A stretch of 64,000 bases of DNA, taken from contig MU128952.1 of the NCBI GenBank assembly GCA_014904985.1, positions 101,569 to 165,568 on the forward strand, read 5' to 3'. Below, in pieces: positions 33,955 to 46,308 of the stretch. The translations under genes were made by a program, and so were the position numbers. Under the pieces are notes generated by a model. It ran no database searches. It was not told the DNA's origin and was given only the letters and a program-made list of their open reading frames with translations. Within the stretch, counting starts at the first letter, position 1. Each line of letters opens with the position of its first letter. The stretch is from Hydnum rufescens UP504 (taxonomy: Eukaryota > Basidiomycota > Agaricomycetes > Cantharellales > Hydnaceae).

Positions 33955-35622
33955 ATAGTGCACACTCTCAATACCCTTTCATCCCACCTCTCCCCTCCCT
34001 GTTCCTCTTGGTTTTTCTAAACCCCGATTCCCCATCATTTCTCTTTCTGTTCCGTTAGTCCGGTGCGAAGTATTCCTGAGTGCTTGTGGTTGGCGCTCAG
34101 ATGCTGAAATGGGGTCGACGTATTTTTTGCGTATTATTCATCAAAGATATATGAGTCTTCGAATTCGAAGGGCGAGGAAAATATTGGCACAAAGATACAT
34201 AGACTTTACTTCGCTCAGATGTAAGCAGAAAGACATCCATGCACAGTCAGGTACTGTATCAGCAAGTGATGAACTTGGAAGGTGACAGTGCATGGGATGC
34301 AGGGATAGTCACTTCTCCACTATTTCCAACTCTGGGAACATTAACTGTGGGTAAAGTCAAGATCGATCCATGAGATCCATAGAACCGCCGGAGGGTGAGT
34401 AGAAATTAACCAAAAAAAGGGGCAAAGTCAAGGGGGGTAAGTCTTCAAAGATGAAATCTCAGGAGATTTGGGCTGGCTTGGGCTTGGCGGCTTCGACTGC
34501 GGCCTTGCGCGTGTGTGCTGGTGAGAACGGCGAGGAGCTTTGCAACGAGCGACTTTGCCGCTGAGAATCACAGCAGGCGTGCGACTAGGATGGATATGTC
34601 TTTCCTCGCCATCGCAATATACTATGCCAGACACTGGTTTCCCGCGCGCCTGGGAGGCATATATATGTTCGTCTCTTGCCTTCGACAGATTTAAGCGATT
34701 ACTCCAAGGCAGATGCGGACTCGTCAGTCTTGTCTCGGATGCTTGAGGGGGAAAGAGACGAGCGCACACGCACCCCCTCGACCAAAGATGGAGGTGCTCG
34801 CTGATGGCGAAGGTAGGTGTATGCAATCGTGATAATGATCACGAATGTACAGGCCGATATATTGGCTAGAATAGTGCCGTTGGGTGCGGCCTGATCTGTC
34901 ATACGAGTCATCGAGTGTCAAGTAATTAATCCAAAAAGTGCCGAACTAGGCGAGATTTTGCCTCTAGGAAAAGATAGATGGTACAAAGCAGAGATTTATC
35001 TGGCATGACAAGGTCGAAGATAGACTAAGAAGCAAGGGGAGGGGTACAATGAACCTGGCAGTTGGATGACGCTCAAACATTAGAGAGAGAGCTATCTTCA
35101 GTGTGGAGGGGAGGCCCCAGAGCGCGACAAATAACAAGCGACCGAATGGCCCTCATTGATCACCCAGGCAAAGAATAATAATATTGATCGTGACGGGTAC
35201 AGCAGTAGAAGGCCCGTATTAGCCTTGGGATCTCTTATGTTGATGTCAATGCTGGGATTGTGGGAAACGAGGCTATGTCGACTGCATCAACGCCGTCAGC
35301 CCCGGTACCTACCGGCAGTCTGACGGGATTATAAATAAGATAGTCTCGTTACCAGATTGAGCAATCGGGTGAATCGGGGAGATCCGAAGGCGTGGGCACT
35401 TCCGCTATAGCCAATCAGAAAAGGATTTGACCGGTGTTTGCCCGCGTCTTCCGAACACCCCATTGTACCAGACCGGGTTCACTCGGTCTGCTTACGAGAC
35501 TATAAATAAGACGCCCTCGCGCCTCGCGCATCAAGTGTGTGCTAGCGAACTTCTCCAAATCCCCCAACGGAAAATACAGTTCATCACCCCCGAACATCCA
35601 CCGTCGTACTCGCAGTCTAGGC
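33955..35622. other. Intergenic, 1.7 kb, with one possible small gene
   Basis: Contains the tubulin 3' end and the kinase promoter. Apart from the 70-codon membrane-type frame at 34699-34911, annotated separately, I see no gene. Frames around 35415-35678 overlap on both strands and are not convincing. Confidence 0.4.
34699..34911 (-). CDS. Possible small single-pass membrane protein, unknown
   Basis: Uninterrupted 70-codon frame: start MTRMTDQAAPNGTILANISA, one hydrophobic segment (ACTFVIIITIAYTYL), then a basic and Ser-rich tail ending TDESASALE. The single-pass layout is sensible for a tail-out membrane peptide, but there is no family match, and chance occurrence is possible. A second frame (34428-34826) overlaps it. 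Confidence 0.3.
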   Translation of the reverse strand: MTRMTDQAAPNGTILANISACTFVIIITIAYTYLRHQRAPPSLVEGVRVRSSLSPSSIRDKTDESASALE

Positions 35623-38600
35623 ATGGCAGTCGACCCCCAACTCTCGATGGATCTTGGCCGCCTTCTTGGGGCCACTAGCGGAACCTATTATGCATTTGTT
35701 GGCACGTCCGACGCCTCCTTAACCGTCAGTGCTCAACTTGCTCCGCGACTTAAAGAATGCCCCTAGGAGGCTAGACAAATTAAATGATACTTTCCAGGAT
35801 AGACCGAACAATGGACTGGGCCCTGATACTGTGGCCCGTCCTCAGGCAGCCGTGAATTGCACAAGAGTAAGTAATACTCATTGTATCAGTGATGCTGTAG
35901 GTGAAGTACAGTATCTAGGGGGAGATTTTCCTTCATGATTTAGAACAAGTTGGAAGGTCACTAAGAATCTGTAAGTCTAAGTATCAATGGTGTCAGATTA
36001 TTACAGGGTCCCAACCTTACCTGTTCTCTTCCAGGGTTTGAGAATTATCAGACGGCCGACCATATCTCGGCTACCCTGCACAAGAAGCTTGGACTTAATG
36101 CTAACATTACTCCTCGGTTCTATGTTAAACATATCAATGCCCATGGGTACACAAAAGGTGGGACCATGTGGGAGCTTGTCAGCCCTACCAAACCCCTTGG
36201 GCAGCTGCAAGGGAAAGAGCTTCATGTTGTGCTCAGGGCATGCCCTTACACCCTAGTGGTCTTAGGTTATGATGGGAGATCAAAATCAGATACAACGCGA
36301 GTCCTCGGTAAGGAGAACACTCTATCACCATAAGCATATTTGTTCATTATTTTAATTTTTTTTTGAACATCCCCCGCATACTTCCTGTGGTAGATTGTGA
36401 GGGCGCCCGACCCTCCCTGCCAGGCATCAAACTCAAACGATTTCACCTAAATGAGGAAGTGGATGAACTTGATTGGCCATTGGAAGCTGATCACTACGAG
36501 TGCAGTGTGTATGGACAAATAAAATTACCCACTCGAATGAGGTCAATGCTGCGCAGCATGGGAATCCCTGACTCCCTCCTGTCGAGAAATACACCATTCC
36601 GGCCTGACTCTGTGGTTTCTGACCTACCGGAGGCTGCCTATGGTCTGCAAGTACCTGCGCCTGCAATGGCGGAAGCACTTCCAGATTCGCCACAGATCAT
36701 GCCCGTGGAGGGAAGGGGAATGGATATCAAGGATCTGGATCAACTCCAGAGTCATATCCTGAGCCGGTGTGTGGACGCAGATATATAGTAACTGCAATAT
36801 TTTATGGCACTAATCCATGAACAAACCAGGTCTCCCTCTTTGTACAATTCCGAAGGCCTCCGACATGATTCTGACAGTCTAGAGCCGGAAGCGTTCCCGG
36901 AATCCTCTGCCCGTGGTGATGAAATCCTCGTGCCTGAAGCTCCTACGGCATTCAATGATAGCGAATCCCCGCATTTACACGATATTCGGGAGGTATTGGA
37001 CGAGTAAGTTATATCCATAATTCCTCAACTGCAGCGTTTCGTTTGACATACAAACCGATGGGAGGCGACCCGTGCAACCCGCCAATCCATCCTCAATTCC
37101 TACTCCTTCCACTCTGATGTCTCGTAAAGAGGGTTCTACGGGAATAGACCAAGCCACATCCATTCTACAAGGCGCTATCATTACGGCTCCTTCCGCAGAT
37201 GCCTTTGGGCGAGACCCACAAGCTAGTCCCTCATTTCCCAACGGCCAACTCGCTCCCCCCCAACCTCCCAACTTGACTGGGCGCATTGTTCGTTTGGGCT
37301 TCACAGCGTTGGCCACAGGCGGGTACTCCTCAGTCTGGAGAGGCAGCTTGCGTTCTGCCGCCCCCGACAACCCTGACCAAGCTCTTCAGGTGTTCTTGGT
37401 AATTGATAGCTCCGGCAAGACGCATGTACTAACCGCCGATGAGCTAGGTCGCTATCAAGGTGCTTCGTGCTTCGCATACGGATGAGTACACGATCAAACG
37501 GAAACTCCTCAAGGTAATTTTATCTAACAGTTGCATCATGGATCTTTCATTCACGATAGGTGTAGCGTCTGAATGTTGAAATGCGCATATGGGCCCAATT
37601 GCATCACGAGAACGTGGTGAGATTGTTAGGTCATACTCAGGAACCCGAAGGGCCTGGTCTCGTTTCAATGTTATACCTTCATGGAAATGTCTTGGGCTTT
37701 CTGGCGAAAAATCCAAGTGCTAACCGAGAGGTTATCGTGCGTTTCCGTCCATGTCCTTTCACCCAAATGTGGGATCTATCCCCTGCTGAGCCTAACTTTT
37801 ACAGTGTGCAGATGTTGCGCTAGGATTGCAATATTTGCATGAACACGAGCCTCCAATTATACATGGCGATCTGAAAGGGGTATGCTTGAATGCACAGAGC
37901 CATGGTGGCTTGCTGCTGATCAATTGATATCCTCCAGCCGAACGTGCTGATCGATGCAGAAGGAAGAGCCAGTATTTGTGATTTTGGACTGTCTATAATC
38001 CTTGATGGGGGTCCTACTGGTCATACGTCATCAAACTTCGGCGGGACATTGCGATTTCTGGCTCCCGAACTTCTCACCGAAAGTGCTAAAACTGTGAAGA
38101 CAGACATATATACATATGCATGCACTTGCATTCAGGTGAGATCGGTTCCCGCCATACGCTATGCTTTGTGTCTAACTTGTAGTCCCTCATTCACTGTAGA
38201 TCTTGTTTGACCAGGAGCCCTTTCACCACCTGCCCCAAGACGGACACGTTTTATGCGCTATGTACGACCGTCGGCCTCCCATTGAACCATCCAACAAGGA
38301 AGTCACTTTTCCTTTATTTTGGCGAATCTTGAAGCCCTGCTGGGATCACGACCGATGGAAGCGGCCATCATTGAACCTAATCATCGACACTATACAGCAC
38401 TGTCTGTACCGTACCGCTCGAACAAACTCAGTCATCCACCAAGGAATTGTACGTGTTCTTTCTGCATAGTGTTCTACTGGCTCATACACCTGGTTTACAG
38501 GGGAGGCGTGTTCGATTTATGTGCCTTCCTGCCATTGAACAAGCAAACCTGGTCTCGGTCGCCGACGGTGGACTGAGCATCGTGGTGCATTCCGGGACCT

Positions 38601-38695
38601 CATTCCATCGAGTCCCGATTTATCAACGTTATCGCTGGGAATTTATGGATACCCAGGACCTCGAGGGTGCGTTGCTCATTCTCACAGAGATGTAA
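35623..38695 (+). CDS. TKL-like protein kinase with unknown N-terminal half
   Basis: Predicted Ser/Thr (tyrosine-kinase-like) kinase of the expanded Agaricomycete type. Proposed start MAVDPQLSMDLGRLLGATSG at 35623. The first roughly 450 residues, over several exons, match nothing I know (YQTADHISATLHKKLGLNAN, RFHLNEEVDELDWPLEADHY). The kinase domain begins near 37280: Gly-rich loop ATGGYSSVWRG, then after an intron VAIKVLRA, EMRIWAQLHHENVVRLLGHT, the catalytic loop HGDLKGPN (HGD in place of HRD, as is common in this group), DFG in SICDFGLSIILDGGPTGHTS, and GGTLRFLAPELL. The end of the C-lobe is FWRILKPCWDHDRWKRPSLN. After one more intron the frame ends ALLILTEM at 38695; an alternative frame stays open to about 38869, so the C-terminus is uncertain. 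All catalytic residues appear present. Confidence 0.8.
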
Positions 38696-39616
38696 GACCT
38701 GACGAGGATTTTGAAGTTTCAGAGCACGATGTATTCTTATCTCATGAAGCATCATTATCGGAGAGCCCACCCTACGTCTCAGAATGGAAGGATTATTCTG
38801 CAAAATTTCGCCTCCCCTACTCGTCGATGGTGTCCTACGAGCTCTACAACGATCAGTAGCGGCGACAAGCGCCACTCTAAAGCCGGATATCACCGGCCGG
38901 AAACTTCGGAGTCTTGCCTTATATTGATGGAGGCATACATGGGGATAAATGTGGAGGGGATACGTGAGATGCCGGCTACTCTGAATGCAGGTAGAGGTGG
39001 ATATAAGAGGGTACACGTACATTATACATGGATCGGCCGCGATTTGATTTGTATAGCATAATGATTTGGAAGCGCCCGTACACGATCTCGTGGCTGACCT
39101 AGTTGACCACCCAAGATTTTTGGAATATAACGGCAAGGGGGGGATCCAGGTGCAAATCTCAGAATAAAATCCCCGCCCTGTTCCACTCTTTTTGTTTCCA
39201 ACCACCCTCCTTGGACAGGGTAGATATTTGGGCCCCAATTCGGGTCGCCCGGGTGTCCTGTCCATCTCACGCAACCAGATACTCATTTCATTCACAAAGA
39301 AAGGGGTGGGGATATATGGATTACGTATGTAACACTCAATCAGGGGCCATTCATGCCTCCCAGCGAGCTCAGGGGGTCCGAGGAACAAGTCGCTTAATTG
39401 AAACTACCTGCGCTTATCAAGTCCTGGAAGGAACTGCGAGAAAGAACCAAAGACGTCCCGCATCCTGGTGGCCTCCAACATCTTGGCCCGTGGAGAACGT
39501 TTTTTTTTCCAACACTATCACCATTGACTTACATCTTCATGAGATCATAGTTGCGAACCATACTAAAAGATACCGAGGGCCGTCAACACAGGAGAAGAAC
39601 ATTTAAAAAAAGACGC
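38696..39616. other. Intergenic, about 900 bp
   Basis: Between the convergent ends of the kinase (plus) and the MFS remnant (minus). An open plus-strand stretch just after 38700 (DEDFEVSEHDVFLSHEAS) could be a further kinase exon. The 262-codon minus-strand frame at 38600-39388 runs antisense into the kinase and is probably spurious. Confidence 0.35.
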
Positions 39617-41559
39617 TTACAAGGTGGCTAGTGAAGCTAATACACCGGGGGGCACACCTAACGACCACACATAGTCTAATGATTTTGAGTAGGCCGAAAC
39701 GACGGCCTCTTGCTCATCCAGCGGTAACGTGAATATATAGGAAACGCTCTGCCGAACACTATGGGCCACGTCGGGCGCAAGATGTGGCGCAAATTCCGCG
39801 AGTTCCTTCACCAGTTGGTTAGCGAATATTGACCCGGTGATCCTGTGCGTGACTTCAGTATAAAAAAGCAGATTAAACCCTGTCAAAGACAACGACGTAC
39901 GCCATACCGATGACACCTCCGATTAACTGAGCAAACATAATGAGGGAAGTCGATTGCGGAATCATATGTTCTTCGGAATGGTATTCAGCCTGTACGGCTA
40001 TCCACTGTATTGGGTTACCAAAAATGAGCTTGCCCTACTAATAGAGCATTCGCGGACGTACAGTGGTTTGAAGCGCCCCTCCGATACCAAACCCATACAG
40101 GATCTGATATCCAATCAAGTAGCGTTGACTGAGCTTCCAAAAGTCAATGCGCTCATCAAGATTCTATACATCCACTCTGGATACTAATTAAATGCAAGCT
40201 GGCTCACGGCGTGTGTATGTCCGTAGTGAACAACAAACCGGCGCCAATACTAGCAATGGGAGGTGAGAGCGCTAGCCAATACCAATATCGCCCCATAACA
40301 GAGATAAGTCCTCCTGATATGCTTTCGCCAATGACGAGGGATAACATGAATGGAAGGACATCAATCCCTGATTGTATCGCTGAGCGGCCCTACTCATACG
40401 TTCAGAACAGTATAATTAGCAGTGTCCAAAGGCTGAACCATACCTTTGCTTGATAGATGAGGGGAGGTAATATACTCCTGTCAACGGAGCCGCACGCTCA
40501 GTTCATGGATCCCAGGCACACCCTCGGGGTAACTCACCCAGGGCAAGCAGCATATAAACAAAGAACTCCAAGGAGTCGCCGCCGTCAGTCCCTTTTTACT
40601 TTGGACTGAGAAAGGCAAGATTCACTGCAATCAGACAGCACCCAACCTGCGTACTCCTGCGGAACATGTAAAGGGGGTTGATAGCACGCTCGCCCATCTT
40701 CCACTCCAAGATAACGAATGCGATCAAGACGACCCCGGACGCACAAAACGATGCAATGACAGTAGGGTCTCTCCACGCTTTCGTGACGCCGCCCCATTGA
40801 AGAGGTAGAGGCAAGATAGTGACTATGCCCACGCACAAGATCGTTCCGAACCAGTCTAAACGGAGCCAGTGCTGTAGTACAGTGTGCTCAGAAGCCTCGG
40901 AACGGTTTAACGTGGTAGTCTCCTTTCAAGAAAAAGACGATCATAGCAAGCGACAAACCTCCTATTGGCTATACCATAAATTAGCGAAGAAACTAAGGAG
41001 AAGACGCCTCTTGGGGCCAGTAATGTACCGCGTTTATATAGAAACACCATCTACCAGCGGCGAAAGATGAGAAGAAGTCACATTGGATCAGCACGCACTT
41101 GCCTCCATGAAACACGCTCAGTAAAGACACCACCTAGAACATATCCACCAATGTCAGTCGTGCTCCAGCTGATGAGGTATCATTAGCTACTTGATCCTAC
41201 GTGCCTAAGAGGGGGCCGAGAACTGCTCCGAGGCCAAAGTCAACACCGAAAGAGCCGAATAACAGCGGCCGCTAAAATCGTGAGTTAGTTGATAGGAAAA
41301 AAAATCAAGTAGGCGAAATACGCATGCTTTTCTATAGGAGCGATCTCTGCGATGATTGCGAGGGCAGAGGTGAAAACCCCCGCAGCACCTACTCCAGAGA
41401 GAGCACGGCCGAAGATAAGCGTGTTCATGTTCATTGCTACGGCACAAACGATCGACCCGAGCTCAAATAATGTAATTGCAGCCTGTAAGGAAAGGGATAA
41501 AATTGAGCAGGAATCAGATGAAGATGCATGGCAGACGGTCAAACCAAGTAGACATATTT
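39617..41559 (-). pseudogene. MFS drug transporter (DHA2/TRI12-like), 5' truncated
   Basis: Most of a 14-helix-type major facilitator. Reading 5' to 3': KYVYL spliced to AAITLFELGSIVCAVAM, then LIFGRALSGVGAAGVFTSAL, LLFGSFGVDFGLGAVLGPLL, WCFYINAPIGGLSLAMIVFF, WKMGERAINPLYMFRRSTQV, SGIDVLPFMLSLVIGESISG, GYQILYGFGIGGALQTT, SLIMFAQLIGGVIG and SIFANQLVKELAEFAPHLAP, ending at 39617. The exon that should read GRKYVYL is cut: upstream of the KYVYL codons (41545-41559) the sequence no longer encodes the expected DIFGR, and helices 1 to 3 are missing. A one-base shift is also needed near 40925 (FFLK to ETTTLNRSEASE). Two introns use GC donors. It is directly next to a truncated kinase copy, so both were probably cut by one rearrangement. 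Confidence 0.8.
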
Positions 41560-41646
41560 AGTGGGAAAGATTGCCAATAATTTTCAGTAGAACAGGAGAA
41601 AACCAAAGGGGATGAGCAATGAACATCTTCTTACAAAAGTGCTTAG

Positions 41647-42766
41647 TGCGAAGATGTGGCGAGGGGGCTCCAATATCTCCATGAGCACATTCCGCCGATC
41701 ATACATGGAAACTTGAAAGGGGTTCGATATTCGGACGTCCCGACCAGTGCATACTGTACCCACTCGAAGTCTAGCAGCGAAATTTTTTTGTGATGTGACA
41801 ATTATGCTATCTCCAGTAGCAGCGGGGGGTGTCCAGCAGTGTGACATAGCAGTGAAAGGGCCCTGAGTGTGACTTGATTCTTTAATCCTCCCAGCCGAAA
41901 CCCATTTGCCTAATCCCCATTCCAATCTTTTTTTATATATGGCTTCGCTCGCTCTCTCATTTGTTCAACCACCCCCTCATTCTATCGTTCGTTAGACCAT
42001 TTGAGTATTCACCCGTTCACTTTGGCCGTTTTTTTTTGCCAAAGTACCTTGTCCAGAGTAAAAATTTAGTTTCTGCGGTGTGTATCACCCCAGAGCCTCT
42101 ATCCCAGTGACTGGCCGATTTCCTGAGTGCCCGTGACACCCCACGGTAGCTAGCAGCGCCACGACTGCAATGTGACACGATTGCTATCGGTTCTAGCAGC
42201 TTTTTCCAGCTTGTGACGTGACAAACTGCTAGACTTCGAGTGGGTACAGTACTCTCTAACCTGTCCTTGTCCTTAGGAAAACGTTGTTATTGGAATGGAT
42301 GGACATGCCGCCTTGTGTGATTTTGGCCTGTCTGTAATACTGGACAGTGGTCCGACTGGTTTCACATCCTCCGTCATTGGTGGTACACTTCGTTTCGTGG
42401 CCCCAGAGCGGTTGACCGAGGATTCAGGATTCCGAAGTCTTCCAAGCGACGTATACTCGTACGCAACTACATATGCTCAGGTTTGCACTTATTGGATTCT
42501 TACAATGTGACACGCCTCTTATTCAAACCCGCTCTTTGTAGATCATGACCGGAAACTTCCCATTCATGTGGCATGACACTACTGCAGCTGCTACTGCTTC
42601 GATAATCGACGCTATTGGTCGGGGCGAATTTCCATATAGGATTGGCACCATTCTTTCTCGTCATGATCTGGAATTCTTGCGCCTCAGCTGGGATCCAAAG
42701 CCCACTTGCCGCGACCCATCTCCGCCATGTGGAGCCTTGGGATTGTTGCCCCTTCCACGGATTTAG
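41647..42766 (+). pseudogene. Partial TKL-like kinase copy with mutated catalytic loop
   Basis: Related to the kinase at 35623-38695 but lacking the N-terminal half, the Gly-loop and the VAIK exon. It begins at an exon reading CEDVARGLQYLHEHIPPIIH followed by GNLKG, where the catalytic Asp of HGD is Asn (codon at 41710-41712). The next exon, NVVIGMDGHAALCDFGLSVI, starts only at 42277; the gap is 555 nt against 58 nt in the intact gene. GGTLRFVAPERL and IMTGNFPFMWHDTTAAATAS follow. Near 42708 the frame must shift (DPKPTC to RPISAMWSLG) to keep the family end. The missing N-lobe, lost Asp, long insertion and frame break all point to a dead copy. Its 5' limit coincides with the MFS truncation. 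Confidence 0.8.
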
Positions 42767-42980
42767 GCACCTCGAGATCAGTCTTGGGTCCCAAACGGCT
42801 TTCCACCAGCTGGTCCTTCTCAAACCCGTCCTATAAATATTGTCATTCTCTTGATGTACTTTGGCTCAATGTTGACACCGTCACTGTGTTAAGGCCAAAA
42901 TTTAGCTAGTTGAAAAAGGTATCTGGATGTTAGCCGTTATTGTATGGAATGAACTCTATGTCCTTCTACCACCGATGCTG

Positions 42981-44251
42981 TCATTCTCTGGGGTCCACCA
43001 TACTGGACGACGGCAACGTGATCCTCCAGCCTTCTTCTATCCTCTCTAATTTAACCCTACTACACGGTAAGGACCAGAGCAACTCAGCAAGATGCATTAA
43101 AAGTAAACTCACTCTAAAAGCGTTTCGAGAATATAAGTAGGCCCGGCCGCTAGCACAGCTTCCCGATCGTGAGTAGTCAGAACAGCAATGACCGTACAAC
43201 CGCCAGCTCTGCCACTGATGATTCCAGCGGGTGCATCTTCGAACACAACACCTGCCGGATAGAATGGAAAAGTGCACGAACCTCCCCGCATCAGTAACAC
43301 CCTTGAAGGGTCGGAGAATTGGGAGAAGACGAACACTTGGAGGCCTCCAGGCCGAGCAATTGTGCGCCGAGGAGGTATGGATCCGGAGCAGGCTTTCCAT
43401 TTTTGATATCATCGGCGGTGACAAAAGCCGTAGGGACGGGAATTTTTGCGAGAGCCAGGGCTTTGGAGGCATATGTGCGCGCAGCACTGAAGTACGCGTC
43501 AGGGGAAAACGTAGACCAAGCTAGCCGTCACTATACCTAGTGCAGACGGCCCACGTCTCCTTCACAAGCTCTTGAGGGTATAACTGAAAATAGTCCGAAT
43601 CATTTTCAACGCAACGATAAGAGAATCATTAATGGGATCAACTGGAAATACTTACAAGAGGGATGATGTTGCTTGCCACTCCTTCACAAGGCGAAATAGG
43701 AGATTGTCCAGTAGCAGCAGCAGTCCTTTCTGCCGTAAGAACAATTTCTAGTTCAAATCTCGCAGCTTCGAGCTTTTGGGGAGGGAGAGGGGGGGGGGGA
43801 ATGGCGATCAGTTGATCCTTGAGAAATGAACACACATGCATTCTTACCGGAATTTGATCCTCGGGGAGATCAGGAAGATATTTACGAAGATTGTCCTCTG
43901 GGTGACGCATCGCCTGAATACAAGGAGTAAATGCAGAAAGGCGGACGCGGCTCATTACCTGTCCTCACTCCATGAGATGCTGTGTGGGACATCCAATCAC
44001 TAAGTCAGACTGATAGCAGAAACGGCACTATCCCCTACATCTCAGGATATCATCCAAGTCTAGATAAGAATAGGTCTTCAAAAATGACGCCCAAGCACCC
44101 AACACCCCCTCGGTGGAATCTACCAATGTACCGTCCATGTCCTGGAGTATTTGGAAAAAAGCAAAGGTTAACTCGGCGAGGCCATGAACAGTGAGGCGCT
44201 GAGATTCACAAATAACAACCCTTGTCGATCAAAAGAGATAGAGGTAGCCAT
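42981..44251 (-). CDS. HAD-superfamily phosphatase (GPP1/DOG1-like)
   Basis: Predicted cytosolic sugar- or glycerol-phosphate phosphatase. Exon 1 starts at 44251 (MATSISFDRQGLLF) and splices to DMDGTLVDSTEGVLGAWASF, giving the catalytic DxDGT motif. Then come NLRKYLPDLPEDQIP, an intron with a long C-rich tract, EAARFELEIVLTAERTAAAT and a Pro-Cys-Glu-Gly segment. ARTYASKALALAKIPVPTAF and DDIKNGKPAPDPYLLGAQLL carry the conserved Lys. VVFEDAPAGIISGRAGGCTV is the acidic motif, followed by AAGPTYILETLL and, across a last intron, DRVKLERIEEGWRITLP, ending at 42981. The junction between exons 2 and 3 (HGVRT to NLRKY, about 43900-43960) is one base out in my reading. Substrate cannot be told from the sequence. 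Confidence 0.88.
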
Positions 44252-44516
44252 ATCGTTGAAATCTTCTGGTGAGTTACTGTAACTGCAATTACTTGAGCGC
44301 AAAAAGTTTGCGTTCCAAACTGTGGGCTCCGTAACTCACGTGACTCCTACACAGCTGGTGGCTCAAAGTTAATCTTAGAAGACATAGAAACCAGATGGAA
44401 GGTATATTCACAATACACAAAGGAGTGTCATGTACAAAAATATGCGAAAACCGCGGCACTCGAATACATGCCATAATTCACGCCTAGTTGACGTGTTGGT
44501 CGAGTGTAGCACTAGA

Positions 44517-46302
44517 TCAGTCCTGATCCAGCTCTTTGCGCAGAGAGTTGACCTGGGCCTCTATTATTTCCGCGAACGAGCGCTTATCAGCGCTCCCTGC
44601 AATGGTGATTAGAGTCGACACGCTGCATAACCCACGACAAATTAGCATCGGTGGATAAATATAGCCGCACAGAAAGCGATACGAACAAAGCCTCTTTCAA
44701 ATATGCGAAGGAGAAATCTGCAGTCAACTTTGCAATGTGTTCGATCAGAGCTTTCGGGAAATCAATGGATTTGTTGTGCCGGAGTTTTTTCTGCCAATAT
44801 TTGCAGTATGAGATTCGTTCACTGAGGCTGGGATTGTCGAAGAAGCTTAAAGACACAAGAAATTGAGGGTGTTGGTGAAGCACAGCACATGGAAACGAGA
44901 CCTACAATTTTCGGTCAAATCGACTAGGTCTGTTGGAAACGCCGGGATCGAGCTAGTGGTGAAAGAGTAAGGGCGAGTGAAGAGCGTAGTCATGGGAAAA
45001 TACCCACCCTATCAAAGTGGTTCGTGGTGCCAATGACTAAGATTCCATCATTCGACTCAAGACCGTCCAGTTCATTGAGGAAGAAGGAGCGATTGCTATC
45101 GTTAATGAGACTGTCGAGATCTTCAAGAACAAGAACGGAGGGTGCCATCATCCTAGCCTTTTGGAAGATTTGTCGGATGGAATACTCTTCTCCTTGCCAG
45201 CCTGAAACACAAAGCATAAGCGTAGTAAACATATAGTATAGCATGCCTTACTGTGAAATGATTTGACGTAAAGAGATGGTGCTTTTGTGTATTTCATGAT
45301 GGCCTTGACACTAATGGTTTTTCCGTTCCCCCTAACACGTTCCGTCAATACATGTTGAGAGGTACGATGATCCAAACTTACGGGGGACCCAGGAACATTA
45401 TTCCGCGCTTCCATGGAATCGCCAGATCTTTGTACACGTGCTCGGATTTAAAAAAGTTGTCGACATCCTTTTGAAGAGTATCCTTGAACTCTTCATCCAA
45501 TATCACATCTGCCCAATCCGCCTTTTGCACCTCAACCCAGAGGTTATGATCCTTGTTCCATGACCTACACAATTCAAATAAAGCACATGGTCATAAGGAT
45601 GCGCCACTGCAACCCACCCTTGATCGAAAACAAGGATCTCTTCACGCAGGTCTAAATTGTAAGCAGACGCCGCAATAATCAGGGCATTAATGGCAGTGAC
45701 ACTAATACCCTTCCGCAGGATAAAGTGCTCGCGAAACTCGCTGAAACCCTCGGCCCATTCCGCGACAACAACGATAAAGGCATCGTTTCGCCATTCAAGG
45801 TTCAACTCTGCAAAACGAATCCTGGAGACGACCTGACCTGGACCGTCAACTCGTCTAGGAGCAGGTCTATGTACTACGTGCGACAAGGGTGGCTCTGTTC
45901 CTGGAATTGGCGACACCCGGGCCTCAGGGAAGGTGAGAAGGTTCAAATTCGCATCGGAAGAGACTATTAGGGCGTGGTCGGGATATTTTTGCCTCAATGC
46001 ATTTGTTCTAGGAGGAAACCAGGAAAAGGGTTAGCAATCTAGCACATCTTCATGGCAAGGTCACAATGCCCACCACCGAAAGAGATGCTCTGGGAATCCT
46101 CGCTGTACTCACAGAAATACATCGGCCCCAGGTTGTTTGGCGGACCAATGATCGATCCAGAGTTTATAGAGTGTCTCATCTGCGAAGCCGACGTGTTCCC
46201 AGTCCCGCAGAGTCATATTAGTCCACGAATTGAAACAGGTGCTTGCAATGTTGTTTGCGCCTGTGTCTCGGAGCTTACCGTGTCGAAGCCCAGTTTTTTC
46301 AT
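44517..46302 (-). CDS. AAA ATPase, BCS1-like subgroup
   Basis: AAA-domain ATPase of a type frequent in basidiomycetes; cellular role not established. N-terminal region: TLRDWEHVGFADETLYKLWI, ALRQKYPDHALIVSSDANLN and WRNDAFIVVVAEWAEGFSEF. AAA domain: WADVILDEEFKDTLQKDVDN, IPWKRGIMFLGPPGNGKT (Walker A), SVLVLEDLDSL (Walker B), FFLNELDGLESNDGILVIGT and TNHFDRVDPG (sensor region). SRFDRKL supplies an arginine-finger-type residue. C-terminus SFAYLKEAF, then VSTLITIAGSADKRSFAEII and LRKELDQD, stop at 44517. The start is unsure: a Met at 46302 (MKKLGFDT plus GT donor) does not splice cleanly, and the first in-frame Met of the next exon is at 46216. If 46302 is right, only 6 bp separate it from the TOM20 start. 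Confidence 0.85.
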
Positions 46303-46308
46303 CCGGTC

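Noticed and set aside
38600..39388. 262-codon minus-strand open frame
   Set aside because: It runs antisense into the kinase C-terminal exon and has no recognisable features; kinase coding on the plus strand explains the 5' part.
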